From Punica granatum (Eukaryota; Streptophyta; Magnoliopsida; Myrtales; Lythraceae): DNA of 64,000 nt. The DNA is taken from the NCBI RefSeq assembly GCF_007655135.1, contig NC_045129.1, positions 35,403,122 through 35,467,121 of the forward strand, read 5' to 3'. This document shows positions 44,097-57,528 of this stretch, in pieces (position 1 is the stretch's first letter; each line of letters opens with the position of its first letter). The notes beneath the pieces were generated by a model. It saw only the letters and a program-made list of their open reading frames with translations, had not been told where the DNA came from and did no database searches. A program made the translations under genes and the position numbers.

Positions 44097-47000
44097 ATGG
44101 GGGAACCTGCGTGCCTGCTGAGGTCCTTCTCTCATCCTTCGGATGCTTCCTATGAAGTCAGAAAGGTCAGCGTCGATTGCCCAACTTCTTGATTTCCTCT
44201 CCTTCTCGAGCTTATATGTATGTATAGATGTGTGTGCGTGTGTGTGTGCGCGTGGGCGCGCGCGCGTGTTGCTTGATGAGTTCTCATTCGTATCTGGGGG
44301 TATAGCCAGAAATGGGACTGTTCTTGTTCATAATCTGCTGTAATTTCCGATTCTCGTGTTTTGTTGTGCTCAATGCTGTGTGGTATGGTGTTCCCTGCTG
44401 AGACTTCTTAGGAATTCACCGGTGAAATTGACGTATTGACTTCCTGTGATGATTACAGGGCGACCCGGCTCGTGCCCTCACGGACTCGGTCTCGTTCGGT
44501 CGGTTCATGTCGGAGTCGTTGGCTTGGGAGAAGTGGTCTGCCTTCTCTCACAACCGGTACTTGGAGGAGGTCGAGAAGTTTGCAAAGCCGGGTTCTGTTG
44601 CTCAGAAGAAGGCTTACTTTGAGGCCCATTACCGGAAAAAGGCTGCACTCCGGGAAGCATCAAATGTCGAGGAACCGAGTTCAGAGGCAGATGTTGAGAC
44701 TCCCACTACTGGATTGGAGTCTGTGGAATCAGAAAACCGCTTCACATGTGATGAGCAGCCAGAGGACGATTCCATGGATAAGACAGTTGATGCGTCTCTT
44801 GCCTCCGCAGATGTCCCAATGCAAGAAAGCAAATTTGAAAATGTGGAGGTGACGAGTTCAGGACCTTTAGAACAAGGTGCTGCCGTGGAGGATCTTGCCG
44901 TGAAAGAGGATTCAACCCAAATGCATAAATCAGATGAATGTATTGAGATTAGAAATTCAGAGAGAGAGACGGTGCAGGAGGTAACTCATTCTCGAATTGT
45001 TCGACCAAATTTTCTTGCCGTGGTCGTAGAGATTTTGTTTCATCTTCTATTTTTTCAGGAAAAGGCTGCTGATCCAGAGACTTCAACTTCGACTGGTGGA
45101 AAGAAACGAGTAATTTCATCCTCAAAGTCATTGGATAAAAGCAAAGCATCGAAGCTGCTACTCCCTCGTGCCAAAGGAATCCCAACCATGGAAAAAGGAA
45201 ATGGAAAGGACTCTGCTCCAAGTAGGGAGAAGTCAGTGATTGAGAAGAGGAAATCAGCTTCAAAATCTCTCCACAGGTCGATCAATTTTCCTTCCTCAAC
45301 TGTTTCTACCAGTAAACCCCTCTCTCCGGTGCTTCAGCAGATCAAAAAGCTCAAAGACATTACGGCCTCGCTGAAATTGCAACAGGACAGTTCAAGTTCT
45401 CGAAAAATCCCGACTAGGGTACTGTGCTTTTACTTCTTTGCATGCAAATTCCATGTTATTCTCGAAAAAATATATCAAACTGCAAGGAAAGCATGAAACT
45501 GAGTAGCTGAAGAGGCCTCTTCTCGCGAATTGCAGGCATCTGTTAATGTGACCTCAAAGATTAGCTCAGCTCTAAAACCAGAAGAACGAAGGTATTATGA
45601 CTTCCAAGCCATGTCCGGCTCAATGCAACCTGAAGTTGTTTTTACATTCAATTACGCTAACATGGAAAGATATGCAATTTAGCAGGACTAAGACGTCACT
45701 AAATAAGTCAGTAGCAGGAAGACTGATGACAGAAAAGACTTCAAGTTCCACTACAAAGGAGTAAGATATCTTTATTTTGCTTAACGTTGCTGCTGAAATT
45801 TATGATGCCATTGATAGAGTTGTCTTGTTGGGATGTACGCCTCGAGTACAACTTCTATTATATCCATCTTTCTCATCTGGCTTCCTTAGCTCGTTTGGAT
45901 TTGTTGATTGCATCCTATACATCATACCTTGACAGTTTCTATGTATTGTATCCGGATGGTGTTGGTTCTTGATTAGTTAAAAGCACACGTGATAAATAGG
46001 CGCTGGCATTCGATTGTGTTTTGTGGTAGTTGAACCCATTATTGACCTCAAGTTTGTAACAGGAACTCAAAACTTTCGTTCACCAGTGGAAGCAATGTGC
46101 AATCTCCTGTAGTGTGCTCGCCCTTTAGGTTCAGGAGTGAAGAAAGAGCGGCAAAACGCAGAGAGGTAGGACGTTACAATGTATCTCTGGTATATGCCCC
46201 GGTCCATACAGCAAAGAACATGTATTCTAGTTTGTATTTATATATATAAGGGTTAATTGCCTGAAAACAGGAACTTTTCGTATTTTATCAATTCTAATAC
46301 AAACTTTTTTTTCTTAACCTAAAAATACACAAACTATCAATTTGATATCAATGTTAGCATGATTTTCATTTTTTCGATCGGTGAGCCTCAACGACAACCA
46401 CCGCCCGCCCAATCGGGGTTGCTCATGATGGCAAAGGTCTCCGGTGACCTCAATTAGGGGGATGGTGGCCGCCAATGAGACTTTTACCATCTACCTTCTT
46501 CATTCTTTTCTTGATTTTACAGTGTCTTTTTTCAAATTCAGGCAATGAGGGCCTCATCGGGCCCATCGCCGCCCCTATAAGGTAGCTGGCGACCTCAGCT
46601 ACCTCGATCAGAGAGTGTGGCTATAGATTCTCATTTAAATTAACGGAAAAGTTTGGACATGTTAAAATTGATATCAAATTGATAGTTCATGTTAGAATTG
46701 ATCAAATGTGTTAGAATTGATCAAATGTGAAAAGTTTGTGTTTTTAGGCAATTAACCCTCTATATATATATTTTCCCTGACATTGATTCATTTCGCTCAC
46801 AATGCGAGCTCTTTCAGAAGCAAGAAGAGAAGATCAACGCTAAGGAGGAGGCTGAAAGGGCAAAGCCCCATCAAAGATACCGGGTACGATTTGCCATGGC
46901 TCAGCAATCAAACTATTTAATTTCTGATAATTTCTTGGTTAGTAAACCATTTGATTCCTTGCAGTTCCTGAATGGAAGGCCTCAATCACCTAAGCTCGCG

Positions 47001-47186
47001 AAGAAGGCTACTCCAGTTACAGGCCCGGAAACAAAACCTAGACCTCCGCGTCAAAAAACTACGGTCAAAGTCGAGAACGCCAATCACGCTAAAGGGAAGA
47101 GCACTCTAAGCACGAGAGCTTCGGTCCCGTCATTCATACCAAGGAATAATGTTCGTGAAAATTCTTCTCCAAATATTCCTCGGTAG
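44097..47186 (+). CDS. WDL7: WVD2-like protein with TPX2 motif (WDL7 type), 8 exons
   Basis: Proposed exons are 44097-44165, 44459-44980, 45059-45418, 45536-45591, 45683-45760, 46063-46165, 46809-46883 and 46965-47186, all GT-AG and in frame, giving 494 aa. These proteins bind microtubules. The N-terminal block SVSFGRFMSESLAWEKWSAF and YLEEVEKFAKPGSVAQKKAY is diagnostic of the WVD2-like 7 group. A long basic, serine-rich middle follows. The TPX2 segment CSPFRFRSEERAAKRRELFQ then EEKINAKEEAERAK begins in exon 6. The usual later part of that domain (the KxLRxSxxFKAxPxP block) is not evident: exon 8 goes straight to LNGRPQSPKLAKK. Either the domain is shortened or an exon was missed. Exon 5 may start at 45683 or a few bases later. 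Confidence 0.82.
46249..46759. mobile_element. MITE in intron 6 of the WVD2-like gene
   Basis: Terminal inverted repeat AGGGTTAATTGCCTGAAAAC at the left, matched by a right end whose complement reads AGGGTTAATTGCCTAAAAAC. Flanks ATATATATA and CTATATATA fit a 9-bp target duplication with one mismatch, as for Mutator-like elements. The inner parts repeat CAAATTGATAGTT/AACTATCAATTTG. The GC-rich centre (46390-46600) has no ORF. It makes up most of the 643-bp intron, does not touch the splice sites, and probably leaves splicing intact. Confidence 0.8.
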
Positions 47187-47412
47187 AATGTGAAGAGCAG
47201 AAGTGTGCTAGGTCCATATTCCATGAGGAATGCGAACTCGATCGCCGACCTTTGCTGGTTGACGCGCATGCCTATATTGGGATGGTATGGTATAGATAAA
47301 GGAAATAATGTCATTTTTCGATGTTGTGTTGGAAGTTTAGTCTAGGCGGAGTGACACAGTAATAGGAGGGGTTATGGAGAGAGTATGGACTTTGAGAGAA
47401 TGTATGTTACAT

Positions 47413-47700
47413 TGTAGATACACTTGGTTCGATGCTAGATACTATCATAAGGTGAAATTCTTGCAATGGTCTTACCGAATATATTTTTGATCGGGAATGA
47501 AATTTTGCTGCGATTCTGTCCAGTAAACTAACATAAAATAGTCGACGATGACAATTTTGTAGTTACACTCGGTTCGACGCCTAAAACTATCACGAGGTGA
47601 AGTTCTTGCAATGGACTTACTGAATTAACTGTAGATCGAGAAAGAAGCTCTTCTGCAAGTTTGGGTCGTTACAAACAGAAAATAGTTGTCGACAGTGAAA
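47413..47700. repeat. Two-copy tandem duplication, period about 145 bp
   Basis: TGTAGATACACTTGGTTCGA (47413) and TGTAGTTACACTCGGTTCGA (47558) open two units that share AGGTGAA(A/G)TTCTTGCAATGG and AAAATAGT..GTCGAC. They lie just downstream of the WVD2-like coding end. Confidence 0.75.
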
Positions 47701-49869
47701 CTCCGTCGAGTGAGGAGGCTTCGTGTTGAAAGTTGTTCTTCGACATCAGAAAAAATAAAAATAGTATATAAGATGTTTGAATTCATCATTTGATTAGATC
47801 GAACTTTCTGAGATGGAATTTTACACACTTCATGAGAGAAAAATCGAAATGGTCCCCCCGAAGCTAAAAAGTGGAAGATTCCTGATGAAACAATTCCTTT
47901 CTCTATTGAATTACCAAAAGTTGGTTTATGCTTTATGAACTGCACGATCGATGTGATACATCGACAGGCTGAAAGCTGCATCTATGACGCGGGAGGAGTC
48001 TATCGCAAACTCGGAAAATCTATGCTACCATTTGGTATAATTGCACCTTCGGAAGAAAATAAAAGATTATGGCACGGATGCATGTGTCAAAATACAATAT
48101 ATTTAGCTAAATAAAAATATATAATTATAAATGATTGATCTGGTTAGAAACATATGGTGGTATCACTGAAAAACTTATATATAAAATCGAAGAACAAAAT
48201 GCGCGTTCTTAATTGGGCCTTTGGGTGTGGGCTTTATTCATTGGGCTCAAGCCCATGGCCCAAGTTACATTTAGCAACATTTTTCCATACACTAATAAAT
48301 AATAATATAAGGAACTGGGAAATTATTTTTCCTCCGCAAAATTCCGGTTTTCTAACGAGAGCATGTATCGCTACATTATAATCACTTTTTCAAAACCCAT
48401 AGCTTTTACGATTTAAAAAGATTATTCCGTCGACAAACAAATTCAACTACGTAATCTATCGGCCACTTTTCAATAAAAAAAAATGAAAAAAGAAAAAGAA
48501 AAAGAGAGAGAGAGAGACACACACATTAATTTGTAAGGAAATCTTCAGATTTGGTGGACCTCAATTTGATTGAAGGGACCATCTGATCTCTTTATAATTT
48601 ATTTTTCATGGAAATGGAACAGTTTTTGTTTGATGGGTTGATGTCGATGAAGTGCATGGCTTTCCATGTAACTTTGAAAGAGCTTTGTTAAAGACAAATC
48701 TGGGGCCCAACTCAAAAGAGAGACCTGCTAGTTGGAGGAGAAAAGACCTCTCTTTTCATCAGAAAAAGCAGCAATGGAAGAAAATAAAGCTGATATTGAT
48801 GATAATAAATACCATTCTCTGATTAATAATTGAAATTTCTCTTTTCGCCATACATGCGATAATCACTTTCCGTAATTATAGATTACACCTCTGCCCCCCC
48901 TTTTTTTCCTTAATTTTTTAACAATGAGGAGTATTCCGATCACGTCTTACTAATTTCTATGATCCACGCTAACACCGTGCAAATTCATAAGCCATATAAG
49001 TCCAACCACACAAATTTTACTGGTGGTTTAGTTGAATAATATTCTATTCTCCTGGATAATGCTATGATTAGTTCAAAGCGGGGTCCTTATCATTCAATGA
49101 TTAAATTTATCTCTAACAAGATTAAATTACGAATCAAATCATAATATGTGATGCAACTGACATGGTGCTATACCAATTGACAGATTTATTTATTCGCATT
49201 TGTGCAAAATTCCTCGAAAGTACTTTATAGTCAGTAAAGTTTCGATGTTGAAATAGGATTAGTTTCAATTCTTAAGAGTAAACTATTTAAAAAAAGTACT
49301 TAATTTTAAATAATTATTGAAAAAATAGAGACGAGGTTTTCATAACTTGGTATTGGTGTTGGCCGTCCACATCAAACGTAAAAGGAAGATAAGAAAGGAC
49401 ATCATCATGCTTGATATTTGTGACAGTGCCCATTTTGTAAAATTCCAAGAAATAAATAATTCTGCACATTAAATGGCGGCCATGGATAGCCACTCTTGGC
49501 ATATTTAAGAGAAAGTCGGTACCAACTGCACCAAATCTCCACAGAAATTAACTCATACGAATTCTTCTTAGACCTCGAAAGCCCGACGAGTTACTTCTGC
49601 GGTTCGTTGCCTATATTACAAGGTTCATTCGCCCTGAATTTCCAGTAAGGTTCTAGACTTCTCAACGATGAGAGTTCTCTCGACTTATCTTATATGTCGC
49701 CAAATCCGAACATCGGCTGGCATCCCCAAGTGAGTCTCACTCTCACTCACCTCTATCATTTTCATTGCTTGTTTCATTCGATTATTACACTTCTGCTGAC
49801 GTAAGTTCCAGTCAATGGGCAAGTAAGAAGTTGGGGGTAAGTAAGTGGTTGAATTAACTCCAATGAATT

Positions 49870-50015
49870 TAGTTTGGTAGTAAGAAGGAGTCGTGATTTA
49901 AGTTTTAACTTTAACTTTAACTCAAAACACTGTCAAATTGGTGGGCCCGTCAATGGTCATATAACAATTCACAATCACAAATTCGTGACTTTAACTCTGA
50001 AAACAAACGCATTGT
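49870..50015. mobile_element. MITE family C fragment
   Basis: TTTAACTTTAACTTTAACTC and the end TGAAAACAAACGC match the 18640-18798 element (in the opposite direction for the repeat part). Ends are partly degraded. Confidence 0.5.
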
Positions 50016-50565
50016 AAGTATTCATCTGATTCCGAATTCAAAATTCCTTAGAGTCATCGAAATACTTTTAGCGTGATTATCTGTTCTGTGCGTCATCGAA
50101 AATTCACGAAATTTCAGAATTAGTCGGACGAAATCTGGATATTTCGATTAAAAAAAAAGAGTAAGTGGTTGAATTAAATTTAACCTGAAACTGAAAGCTG
50201 CTCTCCTCTCCTCTCCTCTGTGTCTGTCTGCTGTCTCTCTCTCTCTCTCTCTGCTTTTTTGCAGAGAAGAAAGAGAGAGCTGAGACGTTTTTGTGCAGGG
50301 AAAAAGAAGATTCCATATATCAAATCTCACTCGAAAGAAAAAGTTCAAAAGAAAAAAAAAAAAAAAAAAAGCTCTCTGACGCAGGCAAAAGCAAAGCCCT
50401 TCGATGGGGTCGGTGGTGGGATGCTCATGCTCCTTCCTTGCTCTGCTTAGCTCACTCAGTAGCGTCGCCATTGATTTTCCTCTCATTCCCTCACAAAACT
50501 CTGCTCTCCCCCTTTAGCAGATTTTAATAAAAGCATCTTGATTGGCTTGTCTTCTTCCATCCTTG

Positions 50566-53500
50566 ATGGGTCTGCTCCATCAAGCTCTTCTCATCCTTCT
50601 CGTGATCTTTTCCCCTGCTCTGTCCCAAGTAGAAGGTATATATTTATGTTCTCGGTTGTATAACAGAGCAGCTCTGTTTCTCGATCAGCTCTTCATTGTG
50701 GTTTTCCTGTTTCTTTTTTGGGTGTTTGGCAGAGTTCATCAGTATAGACTGCGGCGGAGCCACGAATTACACCGACTCCGCCACCGGGCTGTCATGGGTG
50801 TCGGACGCCGGCGTTATGAACAGTGGCAAAACCGTGAATTTACAGAACTCGAATGCTGGCCCGACCCAGTACATGACCCGTCGGGACTTCCCGGTGGACG
50901 GCAACAAGTACTGCTACACTCTCCCGACGCAGCAACGGCGGCGGTACATCGTTCGAGCCACATTCCAGTACGCGGGCCTCGGGACGGAGGAGGAGACATA
51001 CCCGAAGTTTCAGCTCTACCTTGACACGACCAAGTGGACCACAGTCACGATCTTCGAAGCCTCGAGTGTGTACGTGAAGGAGATGATCGTGAGGGCGCCG
51101 TCCGATTCGGTGGACGTGTGCCTGTGCTGCGTGACGACGGGGGCGCCGTTTATATCCACTCTGGAGCTGAGGCCGCTGAATCTTTCCATGTATGCTACTG
51201 ACTTTGAGGACCGTTTCTTCCTCGAGGTGGCCGCTCGGGTTAACTTCGGGGCTGCGACTAAGGAGGTTCTCAGGTAAATTCGGGGTTGAGTTCAGTTTTA
51301 ATACCATCGCTTTGGTGAAGAACTTCTTAATAGGTGGTGATATCATTCAAAGTCTCAACATATGATTTTAGTGAAAGAAAGACTCCTTAGATAATTGTGC
51401 TGATACATGTAGAATTGGGGATCTTGCGGTCGAGTTCGGTATTACGCGAGATGGGCGAACGTTGTTGGTATATCTTCTCGATTTGCTTTAATTCTACTTA
51501 ACACTGTGTTAGACTCGAACATTGGCTTTGCTTTCGAGTCTCGGTATCCTTGTATCCTTAGTCTGTCTGTTTCTGCTCCATCTCCTTTGTAGTCCAGTGA
51601 GTTTTCGAGCTCCTACAGGTTTTGGGGAGAACTTAAACGGTTAATATGTTCCGGTTTCAAGTTCTGATAACCTCGTCATATTCTTGTCAGTCTTGTTTGT
51701 CTTCATGTCGCATTATTGCAATCTTCTCGAGCTTAAGCCTGGTAGGATAATCAATCACTTAATAGTGTGCTAGATTCCGGTCACGAATCCGAATTGCATC
51801 CTCTTCTCATTGATTTGTTCAATGTGTTGCTCCTTGACTTTCCAAGCCCAGTTAGCTCCATCTTTCGGGTTAAGCATCCAGGAAAATTGGTCACTGAATG
51901 GGTTGTTTATCAGGTACCCAGATGATCCTTATGACAGAATCTGGGACTCCGACCTTGCGAAGAGGCAGAATTTTCTTGTAGGGGTTGCCTCTGGCACGGA
52001 AAGGATCAACACATCGAGGAACATAGACATTAGCACCCGAGAGTATCCGCCAGTGAAAGTGATGCAGAGTGCAGTCGTGGGCACGAAAGGTGTCCTCAGC
52101 TATAGGCTGAACCTCTATGATTTCCCTGCCAATGCACGAGCTTATGCCTACTTCGCCGAGATCGAGGATCTAGGTCCGAACGAGACCCGGAAATTCCGAC
52201 TGGCAGAGCCTCATCTGGGAGAATACAACAGTGCCATCGTTAATATCATTGAGAATGCTAATGGGAGCTACACTCTTTATGAGCCAAGCTACATGAATGT
52301 GACGTTGAAGTTTGTGCTGTCATTCTCATTCATGAAGACGCCTGATTCAACTCGTGGACCCCTGCTGAATGCAATTGAGATCAGTCGATATGTTGAGATT
52401 GCTTCAAAGACAGACACTCGAGATTGTAAGTCTTAGTCCATATACCCTCTCATGAAGCTTTTAGACAGTTGGCAGCATTCTCTCAGAGTTGCACTGCTAT
52501 AAGCATTTTATCGGTTTCATGCTGATCAACGATCTTCTTGTCTGACTAACAGTGGCTGTTCTCAAAGCTTTCCTCTCCATGTCTGGTGGAAGCGTTCTAC
52601 CGGCTCATGGTGATCCATGCCTTCCTGTTGCTTGGGAATGGGTGAGTTGTAGCGCGACAACACTGCCAAGAGTCACGAAAATGTAAGCCCACGTATGTAT
52701 TTTCTGCCCAATCATTCCGACTTATATCTCTATCAGAGAGGATTGTTCGGGCCGAATACTTACTTAACGAAACCATAATTGAGATAAAATGAAGTTTTCT
52801 ATCTTTATAGAGTCAAAAACTGAAGTAGGTATATAATTTTGATTGTTGAGCAGTACCCTGTCGGGAAAGAATATGAAGGGCATGATCCCGTCTATGATCA
52901 ATGACATGGAGGGATTAACAGAGCTGTAAGTTCCGGTAACGTTTTCTAAAGATATACTCTTCCCTTTTGATGTATATTATCTGATTACTTTCGTATCTTT
53001 TCGGTTAGGTGGCTTGATGGAAATTCTTTTACCGGGACGATCCCAGATATGAGGAAACTTGTCAGCTTAGAAATCATGTAAATTTCTTCTATTCTGATCA
53101 GCTTTCCTATGCATTTTAAGTGATGGAATGGCTCCGAACAAGAATGTTGACCTTTTTCTTTGGTGAATCTCCAGGCACTTAGAGAACAACAAATTGACTG
53201 GACACTTACCTTCTTCTTTCGGAAACTTGATGAAATTGCATGAACTGTACGTGGCAATAGATCCTGTTCTTCATCACTCATTCCTTGAATTCACACTTAT
53301 CTCAATTCGAATCGAGCATATAATAAAGGTGAAATTCTAATGTGGCAGGAATGTAGAGAACAACTCTTTAAGCGGGGAAATACCTGAAGCACTGCTCAGT
53401 AGAGGAATCAACTTCGAGTGAGTAGACTTGCTTGGTGAAGAAAATTACGAGTTTTTCTGCAGATTTTTTCTTTATATTTTATTACTGTTCAACATTTATA

Positions 53501-55462
53501 GGTATTCAGGCAATCCCGACCTCCATGGAGGATCAGAGAAGAAGGTTCGTATATGGTGGATACTGGGAGCTTCGATAGGAGTACTTGCGGTTGTACTGAT
53601 ATTGTTAGTTGGGAGTATACTGTTCTTGCGGAAGACTCGAAGAAGGAAGATTCAGGCCAGAAAACCCGACAAAGGTTCATATGCAAGAAACTAGAAAGTC
53701 CCTTATTTGATGTTCGGTAGTATGTTGAAAGACCGCTTGCTAACTGATTCATGAAAGTGCCCGATCATACTTGACACTAGACACTGTGATTATCAGGCGA
53801 TTCATTGCGGGTCAGCACAAAAACTTCAACTGCATACTCGGTTGCTCGTGGAAGAGAGGAAGGGATATCATACTATATAGCCCTCTCTGACTTGGAAGAA
53901 GCCACGGGCTACTTTTCCAGGGAAATTGGAAAAGGAAGCTTTGGCACCGTATATTATGGAAAAATGAAGGATGGAAAAGAAGTGGCAGTGAAGATGATGG
54001 GCGATTCATCTATTCATGGAAACCAACAATTTGAGACCGAGGTAAACTCATTAAGGGGATCGACTTTCCTGAAACTTTATATCATTAAAATTACAAGTGG
54101 AAATGAACTGAAATCCAGGCCTCTGCTTTGAGTCAAGTATACTGATTTTCACTAAAAGCTTTAGGAAGAAATTTCAAAAATTCAGCTCCATTGAAGCTTC
54201 TGTGTAGAAGCCTCAGATTGATTGTTGGATGCCGTTTATTGACAACTCGAACATAATGCAGGTTGCTCTATTATCGAGAATCCATCATAGGAATCTCGTT
54301 CCTTTAATAGGGTATTGCGAAGAGGAGAACCATTGTATTCTTGTGTACGAGTACATGCACAATGGAACCCTTCGAGACCACATTCATGGTTTAATCTCAC
54401 TTCCCATTTGATAAAGTGCTCGTGTTCAATTCCTGCCTTAGAAAATGCTTCAACTGGAACTTGTATTTTGTAGATGCTGTCAAGCAGAAGAACTTGAGTT
54501 GGCTTGCCCGACTTACCATAGCAGAAGATGCTGCAAAAGGTTTAATTTGGGATCAATTTTTTCATAATTGTCGGTGGACTTGTTCGGCCTTTGATAGTTC
54601 GTAGTATGAATGAAAGCTTAGATTTCTGCAGGTCTTGATTACTTGCACACGGGATGCAGCCCGAGCATAATTCACCGGGATGTGAAAACAAGCAACATTC
54701 TGCTCGATATACACATGAGAGCAAAAGTATCGGATTTTGGGCTTTCAAGGCAAGCTGAGGAGGAATTGACCCATGTATCAAGTGTGGCACGAGGGACAGT
54801 AGGATACCTGGATCCCGAGTAAGACATCACAACAATGTATCTGAGAATTATCATCTTGTAAAGCTGATGATTCTTTCCTTAACTAACATCCTTTGTCCTT
54901 CAACAGGTATTATGCAAATCAACAGCTCACTGAGAAGAGCGATGTATATAGTTTCGGAGTGGTTCTTCTGGAGCTCATCTCTGGAAGAAAGCCGGTGTCC
55001 GGAGAAGATTATGGTGTGGATTGGAACATCATTCATTGGGTAGATCCTTAACTGTTTGGTTTAAAAAAATCGTCCTAACTGTTTTCTCCCATAAATCCCG
55101 AAAGGCCCTGAGTAACCCTTCTGTGGTCCCTGCAGGCTAGATCCTTAATCCGTAAGGGCGATGTGCTCAGCATTGTGGACCCCATCCTAGCAGGTAGTTT
55201 CAAGATCGAGTCCATATGGAGAATCGCTGAGATCGCGCTTCAGTGTGTGGAACAACATGGCGTTTCACGTCCTAGGATGCAGGAGATAGTACTGGCAGTA
55301 CAGGACGCGATCAAGATTGAGAAGGGATCTGATCAGAACGGCCAGAAGCTGTCTCCAGGTAGCTCCAAGGGCCAGTCTTCCCGGAAAACATTACTGACAA
55401 GCTTCCTTGAGATTGAGAGCCCCGACTTGTCGAATGGCTGCGTAATTCCACCAGCGAGATAG
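50566..55462 (+). CDS. Malectin-like LRR receptor kinase (At2g37050 type), 15 exons
   Basis: Exons: 50566-50635, 50733-51273, 51914-52425, 52553-52682, 52854-52925, 53009-53077, 53175-53246, 53349-53417, 53502-53674, 53797-54041, 54262-54388, 54474-54539, 54632-54818, 54907-55039, 55136-55462. All borders are GT-AG and the frame is open: 930 aa. Order: signal peptide ([15 protein letters not shown]); malectin-like ectodomain from [14 protein letters not shown]; about four leucine-rich repeats, one per 69-72 bp exon; a membrane helix near residues 529-553; a kinase with glycine loop [11 protein letters not shown], Lys635, HRD at 730-732 and DFG at 750-752. All catalytic residues are present (RD kinase). 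The tail [19 protein letters not shown] closely resembles the Arabidopsis orthologue. It acts at the plasma membrane; no ligand is inferable. The ATG at 50566 precedes the signal peptide. Confidence 0.93.
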
Positions 55463-57528
55463 ATGACCCATGACTCTTAAGCAATATGGCTTGCTACTGA
55501 CTGATGACATTCCTTAGAGGTGCTTCAGATACATACTTGTGTTGTGCTGCTCTCTTTACACACAATCAAGTACTGATACAAACAGTAATTTAAGGTTGTT
55601 TTTGTAATTTTAATGCAAAGTTTGATTACTCAAATTTAATTCACGTTTGCATTAATATTTGGAAATTGGTATGGTTGGATTCTTCCCAAACCCAACCCCT
55701 TAGAAATGGCCGGTCTCCAAACTCTTTCCAGATCTGTTAAGAATTTAGGAAATATTCTTCGAACCCTTCCCACTAAATTAATGAATTCTCATCAAAGTTC
55801 ATATTTTATCAATTCGACTTGTTCTGCTTAAGTAAGATCTCGAGTTCAAGTCCTTGTGAATGCAAAAAATTCATACTGTTAGAATTTTTTTCTTAGTTGT
55901 AACTCAATTAAGTTTTCGAATATCATGGTTTACACTGAAAAAGAAAGTTCATCTTTTATCCATTAATGTATTTTTTTAATCAATATAAAAAATCTGAAAT
56001 AACTGCAATAACAAAATAGATATTTCATCACCCGAGTTTCAACAATAATATCACTAACTAAATTATCATAACACCCAAAAGAATTTCATCGCGTCAAATT
56101 TCACCAATAACATTAAAAAAAAAAAAACGAAGCTCCATTTAAACAAAAGATCTACACTAACATTCAAACACCGAATCTCCTAAATGAGATTGCGCAGTGA
56201 ATGGTACGGTGAATTCTATTTGAACTGATTATTTGGTAAATTAATAAATAGCTAGAGGTATTTTAATAATTTTAACATTAACAGATTTTTGACTAGTTTT
56301 GATGCAAAATTCTTTAGCTTTGGAGTGTTTGTAAACCTTTCATTTGATCCAACGGGTAAAACCCCTTTTAAATTCATTCCCGTTTGATTTGACAATCAAA
56401 TTTTTAAAATTTTAAACGAGACCGAGGGTGGTAGGCTAATTAAACGAGAATTCCAACGGAGGGAGGTTAAAGTTAAAGGGAGTTGAATGCCTTGATTGGA
56501 TAAAACTAACAATGTGAGGATCGTATCGCAAATACTGAAATGTTTTATATAATAAAATGAGAGAGAGAGAGAGAGAGAGTCCATTTCTTCTTCTATTTCT
56601 TCGACGAAATCTATTATATGTTTCTCCAGAAGGATGAGTTCGATCACATGAAAAAGGGACTCGTTCGGTTCAGTCAAAAGCAAATTTTCCAGAGGAGTTT
56701 CATCAGATTTCAGGAAATGACCTTAAATGGATATTTCACACTCTCATAGACAAGTGACTGAAGATTGGAGGAAAGTAGGAGGCAAAGAAGGGGGATATTT
56801 ATATCGGGAATATATTTTTGGAACTTAAGGAGGGAAATTGTGTAGAAAAATCTGACGTTGGGCAAGAGAGGAGGATGCATATAGCATATAAATTGCGTAG
56901 AGCAGCTGAAAACTGATTGATAGCAACTTTCTTCTTCCTCCCACTCAATCTGCGATACAGTTTTAATAAGATAGATTTCATCCAGATACTCCTCATAATC
57001 ATGTTAATGCCGAAAATTTCCACGAATAATAAAGAAGGCAGAGAAAAGAAGGTAGCCCCATAATTGGACCTTTTCTCTGCTAGACAGAAATATTAGAGCC
57101 GACCAAGCATTCAAACACGTACGCAGGTATCGAAAGCAGCTAAACACAGTACATGAGGTCTAAGTTAGATTGTTTTTCGGGTTTACATTAACGTCCGTTA
57201 AAGCCATGTTAGAAATGGACGAAAATTATGTTAATGGAATTGGAAGGCAGATCATATTTGCGACAAAATGGAAAATATAGGTCCTTTTTTTTATGAGATA
57301 AAATTATTTATTTCTGTCTTTTCCTAGGGAAGAATAGTCGTCGCATGAAATTAGGATGCTACAAGCCCGTTTGATCGCATACAAACAAACTAACACCATC
57401 TTTAATTTACTAGATAGAATATATGTCATGCATGCATAATTGACCAACAGGGAAAGCAGACACTGCCATGAACAGGACGTTTAGAGAACCCACTAGTTGG
57501 CAATAATTGGAAAAACATGAAACTAATA
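55463..57528. other. Intergenic, no gene
   Basis: AT-rich. A SINE scrap lies at 55805-55945 and (GA)n at about 56560-56579. Short ORFs at 56396-57023 show no family features. Confidence 0.5.
55805..55945 (+). mobile_element. tRNA-derived SINE, 5'-degraded
   Basis: Box B-like GAGTTCAAGTCCTTGTGAAT and body text CTTAAGTAAGATCTC, ATCATGGTTTACACTGAAAA match the 13500-13692 SINE. The box A part is truncated or diverged. Confidence 0.6.

Larger units (their letters stand above)
47187..50565. other. Intergenic, WVD2-like 3' region to receptor kinase
   Basis: No gene. Includes the tandem repeat at 47413, a (GA)n run at about 48502-48516, and a MITE at 49870. The leader of the kinase gene (about 50190-50565) carries (CT)n at about 50233-50252 and a poly-A run at about 50347-50370. 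Confidence 0.5.

Noticed and set aside
50542..50565. Earlier start for the receptor kinase at 50542
   Set aside because: The codon there is TTG. The first ATG in frame is 50566 and it directly precedes a good signal peptide.
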